From Maricurvus nonylphenolicus (GTDB lineage: Bacteria; Pseudomonadota; Gammaproteobacteria; Pseudomonadales; Cellvibrionaceae): a DNA stretch of 64,000 nucleotides. Position numbers and translations under genes: made by a program. Below the pieces are notes generated by a model. That model made no database searches. It was not told the DNA's origin and saw only the letters and a list, made by a program, of their open reading frames with translations. Every line of letters begins with the position of its first letter. Position 1 is the first letter of the stretch. Positions 26,007-35,337 of this stretch are shown here, piece by piece. Where the stretch lies: positions 4,526,001-4,590,000 of the forward strand of contig NZ_AP031498.1 of the NCBI RefSeq assembly GCF_042854845.1, in the 5' to 3' direction.

Positions 26007-28610
26007 TTATGCCGCCTGCGCAAGGCGGTGGTCATCGACTTGGGGCTTTCCCAAAGGTTTGACCAGCAGAATAAGTTTCGGCAGCAGGGTCATTGACCCC
26101 AGGATAGCGGCAAACATCGCAAAGGCGGTCAGCAAACCAAAGTAGATTGATGGAATAAATTCCGACAGCGCCAGGATGGAGAAGCCGACGATAATGGTAA
26201 TCGAGGTATAGAACATTGCCCGGCCTATAGAGGCATGTGAGCGGTGCATGGAAGCCACATAATCACCATCGATGGCAAATTCACGCTTAAAGCGATGCAG
26301 GTAGTGAATCGCATGGTCAACGCCCACCCCAACGGTTACGGCAGCAATGGTAATCGTCATCATATCCAGCGGTACACCGGCCAGCCCCATGCCCCCCAGT
26401 ACAACACCGGCAGCTAGCAGGTTGGGAATAATGGCAATCAGGGCAATAGAGACCGAGCGGAACAACACCATAAACATGCCCATAATGCCGAGGAAAACAG
26501 CACCCAAGGTCACAATCTGGGATTTAAACAGGCTTTGCAGCATGTTGTTATACAGCACCAAAATACCCGAGAAATGGATTTGCTCAGGCTTAAAGCCCAC
26601 CTCGTTGATGGCGTAGTCACGGATCTTATCAATCAATTCCATACGGCGCAGATTCGGATCGGTTTCTTTAGCACGCAATGAGACCCGCACCTGGTTAGCC
26701 TCTTCAGACAGATAAGGAGCAACCAAAACACTTTCGATTTCTTCTGGCAGAGAACGCTTTAACACCGCCAACTCAAAATCGTTCAGGCGTGCACCGTTAA
26801 CATCGGTAGCCACCTTGTAGGCCGTGGCCAATGATTGCACCTTGCCCACTTCTGGCAGGCTTTCCAGATAATCGTGCAGCATCTCAATTTCTTCCAGGCC
26901 AGCCACGGTAAACCAGTAACTGTTGGCAGGCTGGGCTTCCGGGTTTTGCTCGGAGAAGGGATCGGCTTCTGCAAACGGATCTGCTTCCGCAAAAGGATCT
27001 GGTTCTTCAAACGGATCCGGCTCATCGAATGGATCGGCCTCGGCAAACGGATCATCCTCAACACCGCCTTCCTGGGCGAACAACAGGGGATCTTCACTGT
27101 TATCCACATCCAGAACAATATCCAGCGTGGTGGTACCACCCAGATTTTGATCGATAACCGACATGCCCTGATAAATTTCAGTCGACTCATGGAAGTAATC
27201 AATAAAACGGTTTTCCACTTCCAGCTTGCTCATGCCGTAGACACTGACACATGCAACAACGACACTAACCCAGAACACCACACTGCCATGATTCTCGGTA
27301 AAACGGGAAAACTTCAGGGTAATGGCTGCGGAGTTATCGCCTTCATCTTTGGCATCCCCCAATGGCCATACCATCAGACCTGCAGGCAGGAGAACAAATG
27401 CCAGCACCAAGGCTACCGCCAAACCGATGGTCATCATCCAGCCGAAATCAATAACCGGGCGGATATCACTGACAACCAGTGAGATAAAGGCCACCATGGT
27501 CGTCAATGCGGTATAGAGGCAAGGTCGGGCCATGACACTGACGGTTTCCCATACCAGTTGCTGCTTGGACCAACCTGGATTCTCGGCATGGAATTCACGG
27601 AAGCGCACCACCAGATGAATGGTGATCGCTAAAGAAATAATTAACAGTAACGCTACAAAGTTGGATGAGATTACCGTCAAGCGCCAATCGATCCAGCTGA
27701 GGAAGCCAAGCATCATTACCACGGCCATAATACAAGTGGCCAAGGGCAATAAGACAAAGCGCCACTGGCGGAAGATAATGGCCAGGGTGGCGATAATAAA
27801 CAGGATAATGCCAGTGCCGAACACCACCAGATCACTGCGAATAAAATCGATCATATCGGCGGTGATCATGGTGCCGCCGCCAAGGAACAATTCGGCACGG
27901 TCTTGATAACTGGCAACAATGCTGCGGAATTCATCTACCCGCGCATGGCTTTCGACAGCAGCGGCGGTGCGATAATCCAGAAACTCTTTACTGACATTAG
28001 CCAGTTCGATTTCTTCTTCCGGACTTAAACCTTGATGGGTGCGTTTGTATCTTAGGCTGTCACGATGGCGCACCAGCTCAATATACTTTTCATCGATATC
28101 CAGATTTGCCAACAGGGCTGTGGTCTGGCCATCGGGGCCCAACAGCATATCGCGATAAATCGGGCTATTGAGAAATTCCTGTTTAGCCAGCGCACGATCA
28201 GTATCGTCCGTTAACAGGGTACGCGGGGTATCGGTAACTCCTGCCAGGGTAACTTGCGGGCTGTACAGCAGCGGTACATCCAGCATCGACATCACACTGG
28301 TAACACCATCAACGTGGGCCAGCTCGTCGCGCAGCTGAATCAGGGTTTCAATGGATTCGTCGGAAAATAGATCCACGTGAGGCTTGTAAGTCACTACCAG
28401 GAAATCACCGCTCTGGTAACGCTTTGTCATCTCACGGAAATAATCGAGATCGCTATCGTTCTCTAATGTTAGGGAATCTGCCGAAGCATCCAGCTTGAAA
28501 TTTGGCAACCCCATTGCCAGCCCAACGGTGAGCAGCAATAACAAAGAGAGGGTAAGTTTGGGGCGCCCTATCACCCAGCCTTGGTATAGGTTAACGAGTC
28601 GTTCGAACAT
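26007..28610 (-). CDS. RND superfamily (MMPL-type) exporter
   Basis: An 867-aa inner-membrane protein with the duplicated RND layout: TM1 (about 17-34), a large periplasmic loop, five TMs (about 245-415), TM7 near 438, a second periplasmic loop, and five more TMs (about 700-850). GVGVDHAIHYLHRFKREF and IDFGWMMTIGLAVALVLAF are typical of MMPL/Patched-like exporters, probably of lipids or other hydrophobic compounds. It is not next to a membrane-fusion or outer-membrane partner. The second periplasmic loop carries an acidic DPF repeat (residues about 519-552). Confidence 0.92.
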   Translation of the reverse strand: MFERLVNLYQGWVIGRPKLTLSLLLLLTVGLAMGLPNFKLDASADSLTLENDSDLDYFREMTKRYQSGDFLVVTYKPHVDLFSDESIETLIQLRDELAHVDGVTSVMSMLDVPLLYSPQVTLAGVTDTPRTLLTDDTDRALAKQEFLNSPIYRDMLLGPDGQTTALLANLDIDEKYIELVRHRDSLRYKRTHQGLSPEEEIELANVSKEFLDYRTAAAVESHARVDEFRSIVASYQDRAELFLGGGTMITADMIDFIRSDLVVFGTGIILFIIATLAIIFRQWRFVLLPLATCIMAVVMMLGFLSWIDWRLTVISSNFVALLLIISLAITIHLVVRFREFHAENPGWSKQQLVWETVSVMARPCLYTALTTMVAFISLVVSDIRPVIDFGWMMTIGLAVALVLAFVLLPAGLMVWPLGDAKDEGDNSAAITLKFSRFTENHGSVVFWVSVVVACVSVYGMSKLEVENRFIDYFHESTEIYQGMSVIDQNLGGTTTLDIVLDVDNSEDPLLFAQEGGVEDDPFAEADPFDEPDPFEEPDPFAEADPFAEADPFSEQNPEAQPANSYWFTVAGLEEIEMLHDYLESLPEVGKVQSLATAYKVATDVNGARLNDFELAVLKRSLPEEIESVLVAPYLSEEANQVRVSLRAKETDPNLRRMELIDKIRDYAINEVGFKPEQIHFSGILVLYNNMLQSLFKSQIVTLGAVFLGIMGMFMVLFRSVSIALIAIIPNLLAAGVVLGGMGLAGVPLDMMTITIAAVTVGVGVDHAIHYLHRFKREFAIDGDYVASMHRSHASIGRAMFYTSITIIVGFSILALSEFIPSIYFGLLTAFAMFAAILGSMTLLPKLILLVKPLGKPQVDDHRLAQAA
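26959..27053 (-). repeat. In-frame 18-nt minisatellite in the RND gene
   Basis: GGATC recurs every 18 nt (26959, 26977, 26995, 27013, 27031, 27049) on the plus strand. It encodes six units of the type (A/P)-D-P-F-(A/E/D)-E on the minus strand. The array lies in the second periplasmic loop and is strongly acidic. It keeps the frame, so copy number may vary by slippage without breaking the gene. Confidence 0.9.
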
Positions 28611-28819
28611 TGAAACTTTGCCTTGTACAGTAATTAATCAACGGTCCATGTTGCGGGGCTTTATTATCGTGAAGTTTCATCAATAATAAAACTGTCATAG
28701 ATAAGAATACGAGTGAAATCAGGCTTTCGCCACGGTTGACTGATCAGTTTCTAGTCAGTTTCGATATGAGCTCCAGGCTGCTTACATCGCCACACACTAA
28801 ATCAAAAAGCCGTAACTAT

Positions 28820-29119
28820 TTATGTGGTGCGATCACTGTGGCCAAGGTCCCGTTCGGGACACAGCAGGTCACGAACACGCTGCTTTAATTCTTTGGCCTC
28901 CGGGAAGCCACCATCGCGCTTGCGCTCCCAAACCAGCTCATCATTTAACCAGATTTCAAACACACCGCCCGTACCTGGGCGCAGTGTAACCTCGCTTATC
29001 TCATCGGCGAAAGTGGTTAACAATTCCTGGGACAGCCAGTTGGCACGAAACATCCAGCGGCACAGATTGCAGTAATGAATAACCACACAGTGATCACCGG
29101 CTTGTGCTAACCGACTCAT
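28820..29119 (-). CDS. SelT/SelW/SelH-family (Rdx) thioredoxin-like protein
   Basis: A 99-aa protein with the redox motif CNLC in IHYCNLCRWMFRANWLSQELL. This corresponds to the CxxU of selenoprotein W, with Cys in place of Sec. EVTLRPGTGGVFEIWLNDELVWERK and GGFPEAKELKQRVRDLL complete the Rdx fold. The family is thought to act in thiol redox chemistry; the partner is unknown. Confidence 0.9.
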   Translation of the reverse strand: MSRLAQAGDHCVVIHYCNLCRWMFRANWLSQELLTTFADEISEVTLRPGTGGVFEIWLNDELVWERKRDGGFPEAKELKQRVRDLLCPERDLGHSDRTT

Positions 29120-29186
29120 AAATCCCCTTCCACCTTCTACAGGTTATATTTATCGCCACGTATTCTACTCACAGAGCACTCGGGTG

Positions 29187-31025
29187 TCATTTACCTACCA
29201 AGGAATCGAATACTTCTCTGAACCAGTCCTGTAGTGGCCCAGCCCCCGATTCAAACAACACTATTGCGCCCATATTCAGCATCACGGCAAACAGCAGTAC
29301 CAACAATAAAAACAGTAGCAGCTTCTTTTTTTCGTCTTCCGGTTTGGCGGCTGGACGCGGGCTGATCAGGCTGCGGGGATTCCATACCTGGGTCGGCATA
29401 GCATCGGTAAATTCGTCCAGCACGCTGCGCACTTGGGAAATTTTTTGCGGTCGCTGTTCGGGATCCTGTGCCAACATTTGTTGCAGCAATTTTTGCAGGC
29501 TTTCCGGCAAGCGTTTAAAAGCCCGTCCCATCTGTAACCGCCCGCCCCGCCAACGGGGCAACTCACCGACCAGCATCTGATAAAACAAAATACCGCAGGC
29601 GTAAATATCCAGGGCTTCGGTTTCAGGCTCATCAGGTAATTGATACCAGTTGCGCTTTAATTCGCCACCCTCACGAGAGCGCTCTATGGCCTCGCGCAGC
29701 CCGGCAGGCTGCTTGTCCTGGTAATGGGATGGCCAACCAAAATCCGCCAGTTTGACATTGCCCTGCTCGTCAAACAGCACATTGCTCGCACGCAGGTTGC
29801 CATGCACAATCTGGTGGCGATGGGCATAGGACAAACCCGCGCATACCTGTCGTCCCACACGCAAAAAATCATCCACATCAAAGGGACGCAGCAAGCGCTC
29901 CTGTAAACTGCCACCGGGCAAATAGTCCATCACCGTAATAAAAGCGCGATCACTTTTGGATACACCGTGCACTTTCACCAAATTGGGATGCTCCAACCCG
30001 GCCAAACGCTGACCGATGCGAAAACCCGGGTGCTGACCATTGGCTTTTTTGACCACCAAACGCCGCTGACTGCTGCGTTCAGCAAATAAATAAACCGCGC
30101 TGTAGGGGCTTTCACGCAGGACATCCAGCAAGGCAAAGGATTTTTTATCCACACTGGCCTTGGCACGCTGCGCCTGCTCAACATCCAAATGCGAACCGTG
30201 TAACAGCTCCAGCAAACGATCACAGACCAGCTCCGCCCGTGCGGGCCGCTTGGCGGGATCACGAGACAGGCACGCCATAATGAGCTGGTCGAGTTCAGGA
30301 GCCAAGCCGCTGGCATAATGAGAAGGTGGTAGCTTGCGCCCTTCGGGCAGTCGCCCGGTGAGCATCTCAAACAAGATCACCCCCAGGGAGTAGATATCAC
30401 TGGCGGTTGTCGCCAGGCCTAACGAACGGCTTACTTCCGGCGCCATATAGGCCAGGGTACCCATCACTTCACTATCCTGGGACTGCTTTAAACTGGAGGT
30501 ATCGCGGAAAAACTGGGCAATGCCAAAATCCAGCACTTTGACATGCAACTCATCACCAACAATCACATTGCCAGGCTTGATATCCCGGTGCACCACCCCG
30601 TTTTTGTGGGCATAGGCCAAAGCCTTGGCGATTTGTAGGCAGATCTCCAGCTTGCGTGGTGTGGGTAACTCTCCCTCGCGCATCATCATGGCCAAATCGA
30701 CGCCATTGATATATTCCATGACAAAGAATGGCTGCTGATCTTCGGTGACACCACGATCAATCACCTGAATAATATTGGGGTGGTTGAGACGGGCAATAAT
30801 CAGGGATTCGCGATCAAAGGCTTCGCGCACCTGCTCGTGCTCGAGCATATGCGGGTTCAGCAGTTTAATCGCCACCGTGCGCGACAACGACAATTGCCGC
30901 CCCTGGTAGACGGTGGCCATACCGCCTTCACCCAGCTTGTCACCGATCTCATAGCCCGGCAGCTGCAATGTCACATCCTGATCCTCTAAGGCATTCCCCG
31001 AGGTATTGGCACCCAATTCAACCAT
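29187..31025 (-). CDS. Ser/Thr protein kinase with tandem pseudokinase and C-terminal TM
   Basis: A 612-aa protein. Kinase domain 1 (about 25-275) is complete: LGEGGMATVY, K54, HRD with D148, DFG with D166 and MAPE. Domain 2 (about 297-540) keeps the beta-3 lysine (VVKK, 326-327) and DFG (428-430), but HRD is HGN (408-410), so the catalytic Asp is Asn and it is probably a pseudokinase. A TM segment (about 564-590) anchors the protein with the kinases in the cytoplasm. It is divergent from a two-FHA-domain membrane protein, a natural partner because FHA binds phosphothreonine. Confidence 0.93.
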   Translation of the reverse strand: MVELGANTSGNALEDQDVTLQLPGYEIGDKLGEGGMATVYQGRQLSLSRTVAIKLLNPHMLEHEQVREAFDRESLIIARLNHPNIIQVIDRGVTEDQQPFFVMEYINGVDLAMMMREGELPTPRKLEICLQIAKALAYAHKNGVVHRDIKPGNVIVGDELHVKVLDFGIAQFFRDTSSLKQSQDSEVMGTLAYMAPEVSRSLGLATTASDIYSLGVILFEMLTGRLPEGRKLPPSHYASGLAPELDQLIMACLSRDPAKRPARAELVCDRLLELLHGSHLDVEQAQRAKASVDKKSFALLDVLRESPYSAVYLFAERSSQRRLVVKKANGQHPGFRIGQRLAGLEHPNLVKVHGVSKSDRAFITVMDYLPGGSLQERLLRPFDVDDFLRVGRQVCAGLSYAHRHQIVHGNLRASNVLFDEQGNVKLADFGWPSHYQDKQPAGLREAIERSREGGELKRNWYQLPDEPETEALDIYACGILFYQMLVGELPRWRGGRLQMGRAFKRLPESLQKLLQQMLAQDPEQRPQKISQVRSVLDEFTDAMPTQVWNPRSLISPRPAAKPEDEKKKLLLFLLLVLLFAVMLNMGAIVLFESGAGPLQDWFREVFDSLVGK

Positions 31026-31165
31026 CTATGGTCCTTGTCATTACTTTTTGTTCCCAGCACCAGTCTACACTCATTAGATATCCCTTTGACCGTAGTGTAA
31101 ATCGGCTTCTTTTTGTATACTTTAGTGCTAACCCTATGATTTCACCGGATTAAATTGATCAACTA

Positions 31166-32017
31166 ATGCTCAAGATCCAGTTTAAGGACAAACACCGCGA
31201 TCCCATTTGGGTGGTGGAAAAACGTTATACCATCGGTAGTGCGCCCGACAATCATCTGGTTATTGACGATAACAGCGTCTCTTCTCTGCACGCGCGTCTA
31301 ATCACCCAGGACAATAAACTGTTCCTCAAAGATAACAATAGCGCCAATGGCTGCTTTGTAAACGATCAGCGAGTCACGCAAAAACAACTGCTCCCCGGCG
31401 ATGAAATCCGCATTGGTAATGTCAGCCTCGATATTCTCGATCCACGCGAATCCATTACCCAGGCCGCGCTTACCGATGAGCAGGTTGCAGCCAACGCCAA
31501 GTGGGCCCTGGTCGCCGACAGCAGCTGGCTGGCCGGGCAAGAGTTTTTGATACCCAGCAAACCCGCCATCATTGGTCGCGGCAGCCAGTGTGATATCACC
31601 TTGCCGGGTACTCACCTGTCACGCCAACACGCTGAAATTACCATCAAGGGCAAAAACCTGCTGGTAAAAGATCTGGCTAGCGCCAACGGCACCTATATCA
31701 ATGATGAGCGCGTCAACGAAGGCTTGGCGAGTCCCGGCGACCGCCTGCGTTTCGACGTCTACAGCTTCCGCCTGATAGGCCCGGATAACGACCCCAACCG
31801 CACCCGCGTACGTCGTCCACGCAAAGCCAGCCTGACCCCGGTTGAACGCAAAACCGTTGAAGATACACCCAAGCAATGGAAAACCCGTCCCACATCACCG
31901 GGCAACCGTATTGAGCCGGAAAAATCCACAGGCTCCAAGATCATCGCTGGCTTCAGTTTGCTGTTGGGCCTGACGGTGATCGCGATGGTGCTGTATATCG
32001 TACTTGGCGCCAAGTAA
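31166..32017 (+). CDS. Two-FHA-domain membrane protein
   Basis: A 283-aa protein. FHA1 (about 20-92) has a less standard entry (YTIGSAPDN, SSLHARL, SANGCFVND). FHA2 (about 130-205) is canonical (IIGRGSQCDITL, LSRQHAEI, SANGTYIND). A basic linker with several Thr (RTRVRRPRKAS, TVEDTPKQWKT) could be a kinase target, and a TM closes the protein (IIAGFSLLLGLTVIAMVLYIVLG). The divergent kinase gene, with 140 nt between them, suggests a membrane phospho-signalling pair. TATACT at 31116-31121 may be its -10. Confidence 0.92.
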   Translation: MLKIQFKDKHRDPIWVVEKRYTIGSAPDNHLVIDDNSVSSLHARLITQDNKLFLKDNNSANGCFVNDQRVTQKQLLPGDEIRIGNVSLDILDPRESITQAALTDEQVAANAKWALVADSSWLAGQEFLIPSKPAIIGRGSQCDITLPGTHLSRQHAEITIKGKNLLVKDLASANGTYINDERVNEGLASPGDRLRFDVYSFRLIGPDNDPNRTRVRRPRKASLTPVERKTVEDTPKQWKTRPTSPGNRIEPEKSTGSKIIAGFSLLLGLTVIAMVLYIVLGAK

Positions 32018-32062
32018 CTCCCTACAGCCCCTCTACAAGCCTTCTATAGACCCTCACAGGAT

Positions 32063-33043
32063 ATGCCTATGCGCGGTGTTATTCTCGATAGCGATACGCT
32101 GGCCCCAGCCGACCTCGACCTGCAATCGCTCTACAACAGTCTCGATAATAGCCTTGATGACTGGCAAACCTATGCCACGACCCAGCCAGAGCAAACGCTG
32201 GCGCGCATTCAAGGCGCCGAGGTGGTAGTGACCAACAAAGTCGTGATTGATCGCCAGATGCTGGAACAGTCCCCATCACTGAAGCTGATTTGCATTGCCG
32301 CTACTGGCACCAATAATGTCGACCTTCAGGCGGCAGCCGATTACAAGGTCACAGTCACCAATGTCGCCGGTTATGGTGTTGGCTCTGTTGCTCAGCACAC
32401 ACTGGCACTTATGCTGGCCCTGGCCACCAAACTGCCCCAATACCACAATGCCTGCCAATCGGGTCAGTGGTCACAGAGCCCGTTTTTTTGCATGCTCGAC
32501 CACCCGATTATTGAACTGGCAGACAAAACCCTCGGTATCGTAGGTTACGGCGCCATCGGCCAGGCTGTCGCCAAACTGGCTGAAGCTATTGGTATGCGGG
32601 TCATTATCAGCGCCCGCCCAGGCTCGCATGAATGCCCAAGTGATCGCCTGCCTTTGGCAGAGGTATTATCACAAGCCGATATACTGAGTCTGCACTGCCC
32701 CCTTACACCGGCTACAGATCAGTTCATCAATCACCACACCTTGCAGCAACTCAAACCCGGCAGTCTGTTAATCAATACAGCCCGCGGCGGCCTGATCGAT
32801 GAAGCGGCACTAGTGGCGGCATTGAAATCCGGTCAGTTAGGTGGTGCCGCTCTCGACAGCATCAGTGTGGAGCCGCCACCAGCAGATCACCCTCTGCTCG
32901 CCGCAGATATTCCCAACCTTATCCTCACCCCCCATTGTGCCTGGGGCAGCCAAAAAGCCCGCCAGACTCTGGTGAATGAAGTGGCACTGAATATCCAGGC
33001 TTTTCGGCGTGGCGAAGCCAGGAATCTGGTTCGGGCAGATTAA
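32063..33043 (+). CDS. D-2-hydroxyacid dehydrogenase (glycerate dehydrogenase type)
   Basis: A 326-aa NAD-dependent enzyme, most like hydroxypyruvate reductase/glycerate dehydrogenase. The Rossmann motif is TLGIVGYGAIGQAVAKLAEA, with LINTARGGLIDEAALVAALKSGQLGGAALD and the catalytic region TPHCAWGS. A second ATG six bases downstream (32069) has better spacing to AGGA and may be the real start. The 3' end overlaps the stop of the convergent slipin gene by 4 nt. Confidence 0.88.
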   Translation: MPMRGVILDSDTLAPADLDLQSLYNSLDNSLDDWQTYATTQPEQTLARIQGAEVVVTNKVVIDRQMLEQSPSLKLICIAATGTNNVDLQAAADYKVTVTNVAGYGVGSVAQHTLALMLALATKLPQYHNACQSGQWSQSPFFCMLDHPIIELADKTLGIVGYGAIGQAVAKLAEAIGMRVIISARPGSHECPSDRLPLAEVLSQADILSLHCPLTPATDQFINHHTLQQLKPGSLLINTARGGLIDEAALVAALKSGQLGGAALDSISVEPPPADHPLLAADIPNLILTPHCAWGSQKARQTLVNEVALNIQAFRRGEARNLVRAD

Positions 33044-33804
33044 TCAGAATCCGCTTTCCCCTTGAGAGCGCTAAGAATATCGACAGGTAACGGGAAGACA
33101 ATGGTTGAGCTTTTATCACTGGCAAGCTCAACCAGGGTTTGCATATAACGCAACTGCATGGCCTCAGACTGTTTAGCCAGAACACTGGCAGCAGACAGTA
33201 ACTTTTCCGATGCCTCAAATTCACCCAGCGCGTGAATCACTTTGGCACGCCTTTCCCGCTCAGCTTCCGCCTGTTTGGCAATCGCCCGAATCATCGACTC
33301 GTCCAGATCGACATGTTTGATTTCAACATTGGCGACCTTGATCCCCCAGGCATCAGTCTGTTTGTCGAGAATCACCTGGATATCGGCGTTAAGGCGATCC
33401 CGCTCGGCAAGCATGTCATCCAGCTCGTGTTGCCCCAGTACCGAGCGCAGGGTTGTCTGCGACAACTGGCTGGTCGCTTCCAGAAAGTTTTCGACCTGGA
33501 TAATAGCCCGCTCCGGATCAATCACACGAAAGTAGATCACCGCATTGACCTTGACGGAAACATTATCCCGCGAAATAACATCCTGGGTGGGTACATCCAT
33601 CACCACCGTGCGCAAATCCACCCGTACCATTTGCTGAATAATCGGGATCACAATAATCAAACCCGGCCCCTTCACTTTGTAAAAACGACCCAGGACAAAA
33701 ATAACACCGCGCTCGTATTCGCGCAGGATGCGGAACATGGACAGCAGAAACAGCACCGCCAGGATAATCAGCGTGGTAAGAAAATAATCGAATCCCATGA
33801 TCAT
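33040..33804 (-). CDS. Slipin (SPFH/band-7 stomatin-like protein)
   Basis: A 254-aa inner-membrane protein: N-terminal membrane segment (FLTTLIILAVLFLLSMF), then the SPFH domain (REYERGVIFVLGRF, VDVPTQDVISRDNVSV, QTTLRSVLGQHELDDMLAERD) and a coiled coil (AIAKQAEAERERRAKVIHALGEFEASEKL). Slipins form oligomers and are encoded with NfeD, whose protease domain cleaves them in archaeal homologues. The NfeD gene is 12 nt upstream. Confidence 0.95.
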   Translation of the reverse strand: MIMGFDYFLTTLIILAVLFLLSMFRILREYERGVIFVLGRFYKVKGPGLIIVIPIIQQMVRVDLRTVVMDVPTQDVISRDNVSVKVNAVIYFRVIDPERAIIQVENFLEATSQLSQTTLRSVLGQHELDDMLAERDRLNADIQVILDKQTDAWGIKVANVEIKHVDLDESMIRAIAKQAEAERERRAKVIHALGEFEASEKLLSAASVLAKQSEAMQLRYMQTLVELASDKSSTIVFPLPVDILSALKGKADSD

Positions 33805-33816
33805 GTGACGCTCCGT

Positions 33817-35175
33817 TTATTTCTCAGCAACTTTTTCAACGATTTTTTCAACAACAAGAGTCACGCCATCAACGCGGCAAACTCTGACCCAATCCCCAAC
33901 CCGCAAGGATGAATCGCAACGTACTTGCCACAACTCTCCCTCTAGACGTACCAATACCTGCTCCGCAGTAACACTTTCCACCTGCGACTGGGCACCTTGC
34001 AAATGCGCTGCCCCCGAGACAACCGGCAACTGACGAGAGCGCACCAACATGCCCATCACCATGACCAGTAAACCGGCACTGGCAATGGCCACGGCGAACA
34101 CCATCGGCAAAGCAATTTGGTAAGCAGGCAATTCGGTATCCATCAGCATAATCGAGCCGACGATAAACGCGATAACACCACCGAGCCCCAGGGCACCAAA
34201 ACTCGGGGCAAAGGCCTCGGCGATCATCAGCAAGATACCCAAAAAGATCAGCCCTAAACCGGTATAACTGATAGGTAATATCTGGAAGGCATACAGCGCC
34301 AACAGCAGACACACAGCACCGACAATACCCGGCACCAACATACCCGGGTTTGAGAATTCAAAAATCAGCCCGTAGATTCCCATCAGCAATAAAATATAAG
34401 CCACATTAGGATTGGTAATCACCGACAGGAATTCACTGCGCCAGTCAGGCTCGTGACGATGGAGGGCAATATTCTCGGTCGACACAGTGACTTTTCCCTG
34501 CGGCATCACAATATCCTGGCCATTGAGCTGTGCCAGCAATTGCTCGATGTCCTCGGCAATAAAGTTGATCACCCCTTCGGTCAACGCCTGCTCGGAAGGT
34601 AAATTGGCCGCTTCGCGCACAGCTTTAATGGCCCACTGACTGTTACGCTTGCGCAGTTTTGCCAGTCCCTCAATATAAGCCGCCGCATCATTGAGAATTT
34701 TTTTCTGCATGGCATCAGGTTCTGGGGCCGGAGATACCTTACCCTCCTTATCGCGAGATTCCTCTTCAGGTATCGCAGGCAATTTGGGTGTGCCGATTTG
34801 CACTGGTGTTGCCGAACCTAAATTCGTCGCCGGTGCCATGGCCGCGATATGACAGGCATAAAGCAGATAAGTGCCAGCACTGGCGGCACGCGCACCAGCA
34901 GGGGAGACATAACCCACTACTGGCACATTGGAGGCCAGAATCGCCTTGATCATGTCGCGCATAGAAGGATCCAGCCCTCCGGGCGTATCTATCTGCAGTA
35001 TAACCAGATGCGCGCGAGCTTCCTGAGCACGCTCCAGACCGCGAATCATATAGTCAGCTGTGGCGGGGCCAATGGCGCCTTTAATCGTGATCAACCAGGC
35101 CTGCTGCACCTCTGCACGCAAGTGAACAGACACAGAGCAGCAAAAGATAAACACTAATAGACACAAGCGCTTCAT
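33817..35175 (-). CDS. NfeD-family membrane protease, long form
   Basis: A 452-aa protein: signal peptide, ClpP-like serine protease domain (GAIGPATADYMIRG, LQIDTPGGLD, RAASAGTYLLYACHIAAMAPATN with the catalytic Ser), a loop insertion, four or five membrane segments (about 245-375) and a C-terminal OB-fold NfeD domain (LVRLEGELWQVRCD, GDWVRVCRVDG). It is the presumed partner of the slipin encoded next, and the pair acts in membrane-protein quality control or microdomains. Confidence 0.94.
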   Translation of the reverse strand: MKRLCLLVFIFCCSVSVHLRAEVQQAWLITIKGAIGPATADYMIRGLERAQEARAHLVILQIDTPGGLDPSMRDMIKAILASNVPVVGYVSPAGARAASAGTYLLYACHIAAMAPATNLGSATPVQIGTPKLPAIPEEESRDKEGKVSPAPEPDAMQKKILNDAAAYIEGLAKLRKRNSQWAIKAVREAANLPSEQALTEGVINFIAEDIEQLLAQLNGQDIVMPQGKVTVSTENIALHRHEPDWRSEFLSVITNPNVAYILLLMGIYGLIFEFSNPGMLVPGIVGAVCLLLALYAFQILPISYTGLGLIFLGILLMIAEAFAPSFGALGLGGVIAFIVGSIMLMDTELPAYQIALPMVFAVAIASAGLLVMVMGMLVRSRQLPVVSGAAHLQGAQSQVESVTAEQVLVRLEGELWQVRCDSSLRVGDWVRVCRVDGVTLVVEKIVEKVAEK

Positions 35176-35337
35176 CGTCGATTCCTGTGTGGAAACAACT
35201 CTTAAGACGGAATCCTTTCAGTATAGCCAGAGCTGGCGTAAACAACCCGATTCATTAGGATGGCGTAAGTAAAGTTGATCTACGCCAATGTTACCTGTGA
35301 GATGTTTACCTAAACTGTTATTCAAGCTTCCCACACA

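Noticed and set aside
26959..27053. Regular 18-nt spacing that looks like a CRISPR array
   Set aside because: Units are contiguous without spacers, lie inside an open gene and keep its frame. No cas genes are present in the window.
26923..27150. Plus-strand frame of Ser/Gly/Ala repeats opposite the RND gene
   Set aside because: It is the antisense shadow of the 18-nt minisatellite; the minus strand encodes an 867-aa exporter across the whole region.
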